This document shows positions 1 through 8,662 of a stretch of DNA of 64,000 nucleotides, in pieces. The translations under genes were made by a program, and so were the position numbers. This DNA comes from a virus. The stretch covers positions 1-64,000 of IMG/VR virus record IMGVR_UViG_3300026521_000003, one strand, 5' to 3'. Position 1 is the stretch's first letter; the number at the start of each line of letters is the position of its first letter. The notes below the pieces were generated by a model. The model ran no database searches. It was not told the origin of the DNA and worked only from the letters and a program-made list of their open reading frames with translations.

Positions 1-237
1 TCAGTTAATACTCGACTTGAATCAACCTTTGCATCTAATTCAGTTTGTGTTTTATCTGATGAATATACTGTGGTTGTACTAGGTGTTGTATCATCTATTA
101 CTGTAATTGTATCAGTAAATACTGCCCCTGATGGAACATCAGTTAATACTCGACTTGAATCAACCTTTGCATCTAATTCAGTTTGTGTTTTATCTGATGA
201 ATATACTGTGGTTGTACTAGGTGTTGTATCATCTATT
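1..237 (-). repeat. 138-bp in-frame tandem repeat
   Basis: Bases 1-99 recur without a mismatch at 139-237, a period of 138 bases (46 codons). The unit encodes IDDTTPSTTTVYSSDKTQ..., then VDSSRVLTD and VPSGAVFTDT. Identity at the DNA level implies recent duplication or gene conversion. The array continues left of the window, so the copy number is unknown. Confidence 0.9.
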
Positions 238-1241
238 GAAACTGAAGATGTTGCAGCACTTATATTTGAACTAGTAATTATTGCTTCAAATGCGCCATTA
301 CTATTTTCAACAAAAAGTCCAGCAGGATAAGTTTTGGAATCGATTGTTGCCCCTTCGCCTAAATAACTTAAATCCCTCCATTCATTAGCTTTTGAATCCT
401 TAAATTTTATTAATCCACTATCAGTTTGAATAAATGTTTTTGCATAAATATAATCACTACAAAATATAGCCTTGTCTGTACCCAAATAGCCATGAAATTG
501 TGTGTTTGAAGGTATAGAAAGCCCATTTGATAATCTAGGGCCGGTCATTGTAATCATCTTATATTCTGAGGGGTGTGGACTAGGATTATTTTTCATATTA
601 AAAACTACAGACGGATTACCACTACTATCAGTATTTTCCATTGTAGTATTTTCAAAGTCAAAAGTTCCAGTAGAATCTACCTTTGGGATTATAGGGGTCA
701 ATATTTTCTTATCTATAATATTAAATTCTAGTTTACTTATGTCACCTTTATCGTATGTATCTTCAGAAAGTGAACCAAATTTAAAATATTTAAAATCTCC
801 TGTTGGTAAAGATACTTTAATATCGGATATAGTTTCAGTATTTTCTAATCTAGTAGTAGCAAAAATAATCCAATCAATATTATTTTCTGAACAATAAAAA
901 TTTATAACGGGTGTGTATTGCCAATTTTTAGACGTTAGTTTTATTCTGTCAAATTCTTGAGCTGATGCAAAAGTAAAATAAACAAAATTACCATCAGGGG
1001 TGTTATCTAAAGCATTAAGGGTTACAAAAGTCGTACCACCATCAATTAAATTTTCAATATTTCCAGATACTATATCAAAAGTACTCGTTATACTAATTAA
1101 TGTACGTCTATTCCCCGAATTATAAGCTGTGTTAGCAGGTACTATTTCATCTGAACTATATACAATACCATCAGATGTAATATCCAATGGCATCCCGTTA
1201 TACTCAAAACTTTTCGGTCTAAAATCACTTAAATATATCAT
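1..1241 (-). CDS. Tail fibre/adhesin, C-terminus beyond window
   Basis: Open minus-strand frame from ATG at 1241 (RBS GGAG just upstream) that runs off the window start, so the protein has at least 413 residues. The first third (about residues 45-120) contains NLIDGG, DRIKLTS and INFYCSENNIDW, which resembles an F5/8 type C (discoidin-like) carbohydrate-binding fold; this is an inference from pattern. The end visible here has a 46-residue tandem repeat with the phage tail-fibre phrase VLTDVPSGAVFTDT. The start overlaps the stop of the upstream fibre gene by 4 bases (ATGA), so the two are translationally coupled. A plus-strand open frame across the same bases is a shadow. Likely role: host surface recognition at the tail tip. 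Confidence 0.75.
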   Translation of the reverse strand, partial: MIYLSDFRPKSFEYNGMPLDITSDGIVYSSDEIVPANTAYNSGNRRTLISITSTFDIVSGNIENLIDGGTTFVTLNALDNTPDGNFVYFTFASAQEFDRIKLTSKNWQYTPVINFYCSENNIDWIIFATTRLENTETISDIKVSLPTGDFKYFKFGSLSEDTYDKGDISKLEFNIIDKKILTPIIPKVDSTGTFDFENTTMENTDSSGNPSVVFNMKNNPSPHPSEYKMITMTGPRLSNGLSIPSNTQFHGYLGTDKAIFCSDYIYAKTFIQTDSGLIKFKDSKANEWRDLSYLGEGATIDSKTYPAGLFVENSNGAFEAIITSSNISAATSSVSIDDTTPSTTTVYSSDKTQTELDAKVDSSRVLTDVPSGAVFTDTITVIDDTTPSTTTVYSSDKTQTELDAKVDSSRVLT

Positions 1242-3118
1242 AAAATTCTCCAATCATTATTTATAAATACTAGTTCAAACGTCTCATCATTTGTATTTAC
1301 TATTAGAGGAGACGATGATTTCATAAATGTATTATTCGATTCAATAGTTAAATTATTTACTGAAAAATCACCTGCTAAACAATGTATCAATATCCTATCA
1401 AAATTACTAACACTACTATCAGGCAAGATAAGTGTTATGGGATTATTTGTAACATCAACATAATACCTAGTACCAATAACAGCCGTAGCATCAGAAGTTA
1501 AAATAACATCAAATTTTAGTTGATGTATGTGGTTTAATTTTAATTCTAATTCTGACGTTAGTTGATTATCTACTGCAACTCTAGTACTAACTTCATTATT
1601 AAAATCAGATGTCAAAGTATCAATTCTATCAGTTAAATTATTATCTGCTGTTGTTCGATTTACTTGTTCCGTAATTATTTTATTATCTAAATCAGTCTTA
1701 TTATCTTTTATTATAGTTTCTATTTTTAATAATGTATCATAATCAGTACTTACACCATCTAAAATAGATATTTTTGAATTGTTAATATCATTCGTTATAT
1801 CAATATATGATTTTAGACCTGAACCATTAGGGTCTGTATAAATATATTTACTAGAATAAACACCACCTTCACTCTTAACTTGGTCTTTAATATCTGTATA
1901 ACTAAAAGTGGAAAGTGTATCCGCATTTACAGCTGCATCAACTTTTATAGCTTTAACGTTTAATTTAACATCATTATTACTGAAAAAACCATCAGCTTCA
2001 TTTGTAGTTAAATTTGATGATGCATTAGTTAATATTCTACTTCTGGTAGTAGAAATAATATTTTCAGCACTATTACCATTTAAAGTATCCGCCTCTTTAG
2101 CATTATTAACTTTTGTTGTTAAGATTTCAGCTCGAAATTCAGTTATAGTCTTATTATCGTCTGCATCACCAAAACGTACTGCTCTATTTGCAGTATTAGC
2201 ATTTAAAGCTGCGACTTTATTGCTGAAATCAACACTATTAATAACCCAGGTCTTATATTCTACCCCCGTATAAATTTCACTACTTGATACTACAAATCTA
2301 GTAGCTTTATAAATTTCTGAATTGCTATCCGTCTTTAATTCATCTTTTAATTCATCCCAAGATTTTGTATTTCCATTTGCCATTTTTAAACCATTAGCAG
2401 TAAACGCATTATAAACAAGTACTTCTTTTGCTTGTTCGGAGCTAAGAATATAATCTCGTAGTTCTATTAAATTGTAATCAACCGTACCATACTTTATATG
2501 GTTTGATGCATAAACAATTAGTTCAGTCTCCCCTACTAAATCACCATTACTTCTTTTTAATTTAAGGGCTTGATTTGCCTCTTTTACTACTAACTCAGAT
2601 TGTGATGTATTATCTAATAGATATGCATTATCAGCATTAACAGCAGTCCTTACATCCAAAGTATCTTCAGTCTTCCCAGCCAATAAAGCAGAATCTTTTA
2701 CACGTCTTAAATTCACATCACTCATTAAACTAGCAACAGTAAATGTAGGTGAGTCAGGTAATTCTCCTGCTTTTAAACGCCTAGAAATATCTACTTCTAA
2801 GTTAAAGGGTTCTAAACCTCTAACCATTTCTGTATTATAAACACTAAGAGTATTTTCTGTTTTATATACCGGTTCACCATTAATATTTACTGTTGGTTCA
2901 CCATTAATATCAACACTTCTTATTTTTTCGGCATTATCTGAAAATACTGAATGATTAACATTAAGAGAACTTTCCGTTTTCCCACCTAATTTAGATGAAT
3001 CTAAAACACTTAAATTACGTTCATATTTTCCACCTAATTTAGCGGCATCTCCTACTCTTTTTGTTCCAAAATATATTTTATTAAATTCAGTTATTATTCT
3101 ATCAAAAATTAATCTCAT
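1238..3118 (-). CDS. Tail fibre protein with LGGK repeats
   Basis: 626-residue structural protein. The N-terminal third carries repeated motifs of the type AAKLGGKYERNLSV and SSKLGGKTESSLNV, with later variants LLAGKTEDTLDV and ADTLNGNSAENI. These are the degenerate xxLgGKxxxxL repeats common in phage tail fibres. Residues about 480-530 look like a coiled coil (TEQVNRTTADNNLTDRIDTL), followed by a beta-rich C-terminal tip ending NNDWRIL. It sits between a small carbohydrate-binding-like gene upstream and the partial fibre downstream, all minus strand and tightly spaced. Exact position in the tail is unknown. Confidence 0.75.
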   Translation of the reverse strand: MRLIFDRIITEFNKIYFGTKRVGDAAKLGGKYERNLSVLDSSKLGGKTESSLNVNHSVFSDNAEKIRSVDINGEPTVNINGEPVYKTENTLSVYNTEMVRGLEPFNLEVDISRRLKAGELPDSPTFTVASLMSDVNLRRVKDSALLAGKTEDTLDVRTAVNADNAYLLDNTSQSELVVKEANQALKLKRSNGDLVGETELIVYASNHIKYGTVDYNLIELRDYILSSEQAKEVLVYNAFTANGLKMANGNTKSWDELKDELKTDSNSEIYKATRFVVSSSEIYTGVEYKTWVINSVDFSNKVAALNANTANRAVRFGDADDNKTITEFRAEILTTKVNNAKEADTLNGNSAENIISTTRSRILTNASSNLTTNEADGFFSNNDVKLNVKAIKVDAAVNADTLSTFSYTDIKDQVKSEGGVYSSKYIYTDPNGSGLKSYIDITNDINNSKISILDGVSTDYDTLLKIETIIKDNKTDLDNKIITEQVNRTTADNNLTDRIDTLTSDFNNEVSTRVAVDNQLTSELELKLNHIHQLKFDVILTSDATAVIGTRYYVDVTNNPITLILPDSSVSNFDRILIHCLAGDFSVNNLTIESNNTFMKSSSPLIVNTNDETFELVFINNDWRIL

Positions 3119-3129
3119 TTATACTTTCC

Positions 3130-3780
3130 TTAAATATTTTGATTGATATTATCATCAGCAATATTCTCATTAAATCTATTAATTAATGATTGTTGGTAAC
3201 TATCAGATGAATCTGAAACAAAATAATCAATAGCATATTGTTCAGCTTCTATTTTAGAATCATTTATCAATTCAGTATAATCATCTTTTATATTCTGGAG
3301 TGACCAATCTTCTAATAACTTAGCATTAACATTATTAATATATTTTAATATCAAGTTATCAGTTTCTTGCTTTTTATAAAAGTCGGTAATAAGGCTACCA
3401 CCAAGAATATCCTTAGATATTTCAGCTAGGTTTTTTCCTTCTAAAGTTACAGCATTTACATTACTAAGATCAACTAGTGGATGCCACCAAAATGTACCGT
3501 CGGTTGGTATATTCCCTTTATTCTGATTTTGTTTTGATACATACATTGATCCATTGTATCCAACAATATCATCAACTAAATACTTGTATTCAGAATCCCA
3601 AACAGCAACTTTTACACCTGAAGTGGTATCTGTTGTACTCGTACTAGTGTCCGTTATATCAGTACCATCTGAACTTTGAATACTGGATATATACCATTGC
3701 CCATCATCCCAATCAAGTATAATTTTTGCTTCTTGTGCTACATCTGGTATTACAATATTGAGATTAGTTTCATCTGCCAT
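3130..3780 (-). CDS. Small tail protein with CBM5/12-like motif
   Basis: Start chosen at the ATG at 3780 (MADETNL), preceded by GAGGTG; an ATG five codons upstream lacks a good RBS. Residues about 60-100 read VWDSEYKYLVDDIVGYNG, then MYVSKQNQNKGNIP and FWW. This is the pattern of carbohydrate-binding module 5/12 (W...Y..GD.V.Y.G..Y.......G..P...W), a chitin/polysaccharide-binding fold common in phage fibres. The C-terminal half is helical and polar. It is first of the minus-strand fibre group 3780 to 1, and a TATAAATA-like box lies upstream. Function as a fibre or receptor-binding accessory is inferred. Confidence 0.65.
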   Translation of the reverse strand: MADETNLNIVIPDVAQEAKIILDWDDGQWYISSIQSSDGTDITDTSTSTTDTTSGVKVAVWDSEYKYLVDDIVGYNGSMYVSKQNQNKGNIPTDGTFWWHPLVDLSNVNAVTLEGKNLAEISKDILGGSLITDFYKKQETDNLILKYINNVNAKLLEDWSLQNIKDDYTELINDSKIEAEQYAIDYFVSDSSDSYQQSLINRFNENIADDNINQNI

Positions 3781-3808
3781 ATTTTTGCACCTCATTAATT
3801 ATTTCTAT

Positions 3809-3816
3809 TATTTATT
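3809..3816 (-). promoter_or_regulatory. Possible T4-type late promoter box
   Basis: Minus strand reads AATAAATA, one base from the T4 late -10 TATAAATA, 29 bases upstream of the start at 3780. Weaker than the exact boxes found elsewhere in this window. Confidence 0.3.
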
Positions 3817-3829
3817 ACTAATATTAATA

Positions 3830-3841
3830 TTTTTGTATAAT
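3830..3841 (+). promoter_or_regulatory. Sigma-70-like promoter (-10 TATAAT)
   Basis: TTTTTG followed directly by TATAAT, the same T-rich plus TTG context seen before many plus-strand genes here. It lies about 35 bases upstream of the start at 3876. Confidence 0.5.
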
Positions 3842-3875
3842 GATTAAGATATTAAACATGAAAGAAGGAGAGATA

Positions 3876-4409
3876 ATGTCAAAGCGAAAAAGTATAAAAA
3901 AGAAATCATTAATTAAGCCAAGACAATTAGCTCAAACTTATGTTGAAGATACTTTTGATTTTGAAAATATAGAAATTAAAAATGAAATAATCATAGAAAA
4001 TAATGTTAATGTCATTAATAAAAAAATAGTATCGGAAAAGGATCTATTAAATAATAAACAATTCGATTACAAACTAAAAGTTATTATTTCAAAAATTGAA
4101 TTTGAAAAATCCTTTGAGTTTCTTTTTGATTATGTTAAAAGTAGTCAATTATATAGAATATACTATATTGATGAAAATAAAGACGAATATGATATAATAT
4201 TAGATAAAATTAGCCTCCATTATATTAAAAGACTAGCTAAAATAAATTTAAATTATAATGATTATAAAAATATTTTATTCTATTTTGATAATCTGAAAAG
4301 ATTATATGGGCTATTTAAAAGAGCTTCTTTTAATGAAAAAGAGGAACTTAATAAAATACTAAAGAAGATTAATACTATGCATGACTATGTTGCTACATTA
4401 ATATTTTAG
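3876..4409 (+). CDS. Hypothetical protein
   Basis: Not recognised. Start taken at the ATG at 3876 because GGAGAG lies directly upstream; an ATG 36 bases earlier has no RBS. The product is about 177 residues, with a very basic N-terminus (SKRKSIKKKS) and a mostly helical, Lys/Glu/Ile-rich body. First gene of a plus-strand group leading into the polymerase fragment. No membrane segment or known motif is visible. Confidence 0.6.
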   Translation: MSKRKSIKKKSLIKPRQLAQTYVEDTFDFENIEIKNEIIIENNVNVINKKIVSEKDLLNNKQFDYKLKVIISKIEFEKSFEFLFDYVKSSQLYRIYYIDENKDEYDIILDKISLHYIKRLAKINLNYNDYKNILFYFDNLKRLYGLFKRASFNEKEELNKILKKINTMHDYVATLIF

Positions 4410-4421
4410 AATTTATAATTG

Positions 4422-4427
4422 TATAAT
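4422..4427 (+). promoter_or_regulatory. Sigma-70-like -10 (TATAAT)
   Basis: TTG-TATAAT, 22 bases before the start of the polymerase N-fragment at 4449. A GGGGG run about 8 bases before the ATG serves as RBS. Confidence 0.45.
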
Positions 4428-4448
4428 TAGTATAAAATTGGGGGTTAT

Positions 4449-5252
4449 ATGAGCAAATTAGAAGAATTGATTAATGAATTAACAGATGACGAACTTGAAT
4501 ATTTACAAGAAACCGTATTTACTGATGATGGCACAATTATATCAAAAAAAGAGTTTGAGAAGATATTGCATTATGAAACAACTATGGAATCACAACAGGA
4601 TGCAGTACAATTTGCTCTTAAAATCAATCTTAATAGTGTATATGGTGTTCAAATTATGCCACATTTTAAATTTGCTGATGAATGGCAAGCATTAGGCGCT
4701 TCAACTACTTTAACAGGAAGAATTTTATCAAAATATGGCCTTATTGAAACCATAGAGCAATTTTTTAATCCTGAAAGAGAAAGTAGATTTGAATTCCCAT
4801 TACTTGATAATATTATTGTTGCTGCAGATGATGATGAGTTCTTTGAAAATCCAGAATCACAAAAATTAAGAAGTGCAGTAATTTCCGATACTGATAGTGT
4901 AACAAAAGATGCAACTATCGAAACGGATTTATTCGGTGTTATTACATTTGGTGAATTAGAGTTAAAAGCATCACATGTTAAAACTGAAAATAATAAAGAG
5001 TATTTTTATTTTGATTCTCCTTTACAAGTAACGAATTACATAGATAATAAAGTAGTATTCGATGAAGTTCAATATCTATATGCACATAGAGTTGAGAAAG
5101 AAATTTTTGAAATAGAATTAGAGGATGGTAGTTCAATCAAGGTGACTGAAGACCACTCTATAATGATTTTGGATAAAAATGGAGAACCAACTATTAAAAA
5201 GAAACCATCAGAATTATCAGTAGATGATGTATGTATGGTTTATACTAAATAA
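4449..5252 (+). CDS. DNA polymerase (family B) middle fragment fused to split-intein N-half
   Basis: Residues 1-149 are a piece of a T4 gp43-like polymerase palm/fingers. Motif B is present as KINLNSVYG (about 58-66) and the segment ends in the catalytic motif C, VISDTD. From Ser150 the sequence becomes an intein N-half of 118 residues: SVTKDATIETDLFG (block A) and SSIKVTEDHSIM (block B, T..H). The gene stops there. The matching C-half lies at 25479-26633; ligation would restore DTD-SCYF at motif C. The N-terminal exonuclease domain and motif A are absent, so a further piece must be encoded outside the window. Two zinc-binding hypothetical genes follow on the same strand. Confidence 0.88.
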   Translation: MSKLEELINELTDDELEYLQETVFTDDGTIISKKEFEKILHYETTMESQQDAVQFALKINLNSVYGVQIMPHFKFADEWQALGASTTLTGRILSKYGLIETIEQFFNPERESRFEFPLLDNIIVAADDDEFFENPESQKLRSAVISDTDSVTKDATIETDLFGVITFGELELKASHVKTENNKEYFYFDSPLQVTNYIDNKVVFDEVQYLYAHRVEKEIFEIELEDGSSIKVTEDHSIMILDKNGEPTIKKKPSELSVDDVCMVYTK

Positions 5253-5260
5253 GGTAAATT

Positions 5261-5977
5261 ATGTTTAAATGTATGTGTGGTAAAACGTATAAAACTGAAA
5301 AGGGACACCTAAAACATATATCATCTTGTAAATATAATAATATAGATTTAAAAAAAATTTATAGATTAGGATTGATTATACATGAAAATAATAAATTTTT
5401 ATTTCATGTACACTTTGGAAAAATTAATAAATTAAAAAAAGAAGGTAATTACACTAAAAGTGAGGCCGAAGAAATATTACTAAAAGAAAATATTTTTAAA
5501 TATCGAAAGTCGCTATGGGATATATTAGAAATATGGCAAGATGAATTATTGCCTAGTGAATATCGATCATTCACAGAATGGGCATTTAAAACATATAAAG
5601 ATATTACATTATTATCTTTAAAAAATACTCTTGGTAATAGAAAAGTAATTTATCGTTTTAATTTAGAAAATACAAACAAGATGATTAAAAAACGTATAGA
5701 TGATAGTTTACTATACATTCATAACAATAAGACATTTTATAACGATTTTGATTTTGTAGATGTTTTAATTACTGGAAATATTTCTATGTATTATGTATTA
5801 TTCAATGATTGGCTTGCATCAGAATGGTTTGGACGTTTAGAAATCGATTTACAGCATGAATTAGAATATTATGTGTCTATAGCTTCTAAAATTATTATTG
5901 ACCGTTTATCTCACGATGAATTTGATGAATTACAACAATTAGCAAATTCAGACACTCCAATAATTTATGAGATGTAA
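5261..5977 (+). CDS. Hypothetical protein with N-terminal C2H2-like zinc finger
   Basis: About 238 residues. The first 25 residues contain C-x-C, then H-x2-H and a following Cys (FKCMCGKTYKTEKGHLKHI), a C2H2-type zinc-finger-like pattern. The remainder is helical and unrecognised. It begins 8 bases after the polymerase fragment and precedes another unknown gene by 1 base, suggesting one operon. Possibly nucleic-acid binding; this is an inference from the finger alone. Confidence 0.6.
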   Translation: MFKCMCGKTYKTEKGHLKHISSCKYNNIDLKKIYRLGLIIHENNKFLFHVHFGKINKLKKEGNYTKSEAEEILLKENIFKYRKSLWDILEIWQDELLPSEYRSFTEWAFKTYKDITLLSLKNTLGNRKVIYRFNLENTNKMIKKRIDDSLLYIHNNKTFYNDFDFVDVLITGNISMYYVLFNDWLASEWFGRLEIDLQHELEYYVSIASKIIIDRLSHDEFDELQQLANSDTPIIYEM

Positions 5978-5978
5978 T

Positions 5979-6410
5979 ATGAAATATCTATCTGGTGAAC
6001 CTATATATACATGGTTTTTTAATATGTCAGGTGAACTTAAATATCATAGAGTAATTATAGAAAATTATGAATATATGGATGGTATGCAATGGGAAGTAAT
6101 CGACACTTACAAATGCTACTATTTAAAACCTGAAAAATTTTTATATATATTTACGAAATATAAAAAAAATTATATAAAAGTACAGGGACATATGGTACAC
6201 AAAGATAAACTAACAGCTAAAATTATTTTCTTACAATCAATTTTAAAAAAATTTAAAATAAACACGTCCACAAGCAAGGAATTGAAAGTTATAATTGATT
6301 ATGCGAGTAAAACTCTTAGTCAATATATCGATAAATACCCTGAAAAGATTTTAGAAGCCTTACAAATATCTAAAATAAGTACTTCATCAGATTTTTCTAT
6401 TTGGAGATAA
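5979..6410 (+). CDS. Hypothetical protein
   Basis: Not recognised. Start set at the ATG at 5979, just after the previous stop, with weak GAGATG upstream. About 143 residues; the N-terminal half is aromatic-rich (YTWFFNMSG, MQWEVIDTYKC) and the C-terminal half is helical and basic. It overlaps nothing and lies 2 bases from the next start at 6413. Confidence 0.55.
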   Translation: MKYLSGEPIYTWFFNMSGELKYHRVIIENYEYMDGMQWEVIDTYKCYYLKPEKFLYIFTKYKKNYIKVQGHMVHKDKLTAKIIFLQSILKKFKINTSTSKELKVIIDYASKTLSQYIDKYPEKILEALQISKISTSSDFSIWR

Positions 6411-6412
6411 CT

Positions 6413-6916
6413 ATGGGTATGTATGATACTTTTGAAGTTAATAAGACATTAACATGTCCTCATTGTTCTAAAAAATTTCAATTAACACAAGGATTACAAA
6501 GTAAGAATTTTGAAAAAGTTTTAGAATACTATGAAATTGGTGATTTTATTGAATATGATGATAAAACATTTATCACTAATGAATATGATTGGTGTCCTTA
6601 TTGTAATAATATGGTTGATCTATATATTGGCGCACACAAAGGTATTTATATTGGTGTAGAACAGAACAAAGATATTATGAATGAAAAAATAGTTAATATA
6701 GATATACTAAAATTTTATAAAAAAACATTTAAAAAATATAAAGAAACAGATATAAAGTATCGCAAAATATATAATAGTATATCAAATACTATTGAACTTT
6801 TTAGTAAGTCAAATAAAAATAAATTTATGATCAGTCTTTTATTAAGTAGAGATGATGTATTTGATTATAGCATTATCACCACGTTAAAAAATATTATTAA
6901 TAAATTCAAAGGTTAA
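6413..6916 (+). CDS. Hypothetical protein with zinc-ribbon motif
   Basis: Start at the ATG at 6413 with GGAG 8 bases upstream. About 167 residues. The N-terminus holds two CPxC knuckles, CPHC (about residue 15) and CPYC (about residue 61), separated by about 42 residues, which indicates a zinc ribbon. This resembles small phage and bacterial zinc-ribbon proteins that begin MGMYDTF. The C-terminal half is helical and Lys-rich. Function unknown. Confidence 0.6.
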   Translation: MGMYDTFEVNKTLTCPHCSKKFQLTQGLQSKNFEKVLEYYEIGDFIEYDDKTFITNEYDWCPYCNNMVDLYIGAHKGIYIGVEQNKDIMNEKIVNIDILKFYKKTFKKYKETDIKYRKIYNSISNTIELFSKSNKNKFMISLLLSRDDVFDYSIITTLKNIINKFKG

Positions 6917-6933
6917 TTTAAGTAAAATCTCTT

Positions 6934-6939
6934 TATAAT
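6934..6939 (+). promoter_or_regulatory. Sigma-70-like -10 (TATAAT)
   Basis: TATAAT after a CTCT run, 29 bases before the start at 6969, which has its own GAAGGA RBS. Confidence 0.4.
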
Positions 6940-6968
6940 TTATAAATTAAAAAAGAAGGATTTAAATA

Positions 6969-7523
6969 ATGATTGGAGCATTAAAAACATTAGGGACCGT
7001 TTTAACAATCGCATCAACTGCATCATTTGGGAAAGACCTTTATGATAAACATAAAGATAAAAAAAGAGCCAGACAAATTAACGAAGTTCATAATTTTATT
7101 AGTTCATTAGATTTAGAAGCATTACAAGATGCAATTGAAAGTAAAAATGAAGAGGCTCTTATTGATGCTGTTGAGGATATAATTATAGCTGCAGAAGCTG
7201 TAAAAAGTAAGTCAGAGTTAGAAGAATTAGCAGAAGATGCACAAGAATTAGCTACAAATATTATAGATAAAGTTTCAGTTGTAACATCAACGGTCATTGA
7301 TAAAGTTCAGAATAAAATTAAAGAGCATGAATTTAATGAAGATATCGAAAGACCTACATATAAGGAGTTTAAAAAATTAAAAAAACCCCTTATATTGTAT
7401 TCCAATGATGGTACAAAGTTTATTATAACGGTAGATATGGAGAACGTATTTACCAATAATAAAACTAAATCTGTAACATATATTGTTAGTCCAAAAGAAA
7501 GCATTATAGAAAAATTAGACTAA
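6969..7523 (+). CDS. Hypothetical protein, possible membrane-anchored helical protein
   Basis: Not recognised. 184 residues. The N-terminus MIGALKTLGTVLTIASTAS is small and hydrophobic, compatible with a short membrane anchor or signal. It is followed by a charged helical section (residues 35-110, many Glu/Ala heptads) and a beta-like C-terminus. Its stop overlaps by 4 bases the stop of the convergent primase gene. Confidence 0.5.
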   Translation: MIGALKTLGTVLTIASTASFGKDLYDKHKDKKRARQINEVHNFISSLDLEALQDAIESKNEEALIDAVEDIIIAAEAVKSKSELEELAEDAQELATNIIDKVSVVTSTVIDKVQNKIKEHEFNEDIERPTYKEFKKLKKPLILYSNDGTKFIITVDMENVFTNNKTKSVTYIVSPKESIIEKLD

Positions 7524-8662
7524 CGTTTAATTTTTCTACGCTTACTGATACCAATATTAGCTAATTTAGATTTTAAGGTTAAATTGGTATCACCTTTTAC
7601 TACCCCATTCATAATCATATCATATGTTTCTAACCACCCAAATTTTTCAAAACTCTCACCCACATCTTTTGCAGGCGAAGTAAATTTCGGATACGATACA
7701 ACCCATTCTGGTACGTTTGCTTTTAACACAGCTTTACCTAATTCTAACCCCTTCAAGTCTGTATCCCACTTAAAGTTTATTTTATCTTTATCCAAAACAA
7801 ACATAAGTTTCTTTTTTTGGAAGTTAAAAGATTTCAAAATTTCCATTTGTTCATAAGTTATGTTTTTGGATAGTACCGCCATACCATCAAAAATCCATGC
7901 ATCGACTAATGACTCGGTTATAAAAATTTGTTTAATATCTTCTGATTTAAATAATTTATCAAGCCCATAAATTATTCTTCCACGATCATTATAATCCTCG
8001 TCCGAAGGAGGATATAAATATTTAGTTTTTGTGGGAAAAAGTGCTCTCGCAGCAAACGAAATAAGTTTTCCGTTAAAATAAATTGGGAAAATTAATCTAT
8101 TACTATAATCCCCTTCCAAACAAATAAATAACTCTTTAGAGGCTGATATATCATCCAAACCATGGTTTTTAAGGTATTCTTTAGCTTTTTTTCTGTTTTC
8201 AATAAATCTTTTTCTATATTGCATTGATATTTTATCTTTTTTCATATTTAAGTTGATTGATACATCTGGCAATTCAATTTCTTTATATGTAATAAGTTCT
8301 ATTTTATCATCATCAACTTCATCTTTTAATTCTTCTTGATCTTTTAATTCCGCTTTTGGAAATAATTTCTCTTTTTTAATTTCAAGAAGAATAGCACCTA
8401 CTTTTTTCCATGCTGATTTTGATATGAAGTTAGCCAAGGTATTAATGTTTGAACCAGTAAATCTGTGTTTTCTCCCACAATTAAAACATTGAAATCCTAT
8501 TTCATCATGTTGAAATAAAAAGTGGCTTCTTGGATTTTTACTGCGACCATCATGACAATATGGACAACCTGTTAAGTTTTGTCGCCACCCCTTAGATGAT
8601 GTATTACCCATTCTAAAATATTGAGTTATAAATCCTTCTTGTTTAATTCCGTAATTTATCAC
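7520..8662 (-). CDS. DNA primase (DnaG/T4 gp61-like)
   Basis: 380-residue primase that makes RNA primers at the phage fork. N-terminal zinc-binding module: CPYC at about residue 33 and CFNC at about residue 59, with the TxCPYCHDG and GFQCFNCGR context. TOPRIM catalytic core: FITESLVDAW supplies the conserved Glu, and MFVLDKDK supplies the acidic pair. The C-terminus ends in a basic tail (SKRRKIKR). No helicase domain is fused. The upstream small gene overlaps its start by 20 bases, so translation is probably coupled. Confidence 0.88.
   Translation of the reverse strand: MINYGIKQEGFITQYFRMGNTSSKGWRQNLTGCPYCHDGRSKNPRSHFLFQHDEIGFQCFNCGRKHRFTGSNINTLANFISKSAWKKVGAILLEIKKEKLFPKAELKDQEELKDEVDDDKIELITYKEIELPDVSINLNMKKDKISMQYRKRFIENRKKAKEYLKNHGLDDISASKELFICLEGDYSNRLIFPIYFNGKLISFAARALFPTKTKYLYPPSDEDYNDRGRIIYGLDKLFKSEDIKQIFITESLVDAWIFDGMAVLSKNITYEQMEILKSFNFQKKKLMFVLDKDKINFKWDTDLKGLELGKAVLKANVPEWVVSYPKFTSPAKDVGESFEKFGWLETYDMIMNGVVKGDTNLTLKSKLANIGISKRRKIKR

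Noticed and set aside
70-897. Plus-strand open frames at 70-330 and 502-897
   Set aside because: They run antisense through the tail-fibre gene, have no RBS, and the repeat pattern is explained by the minus-strand protein.
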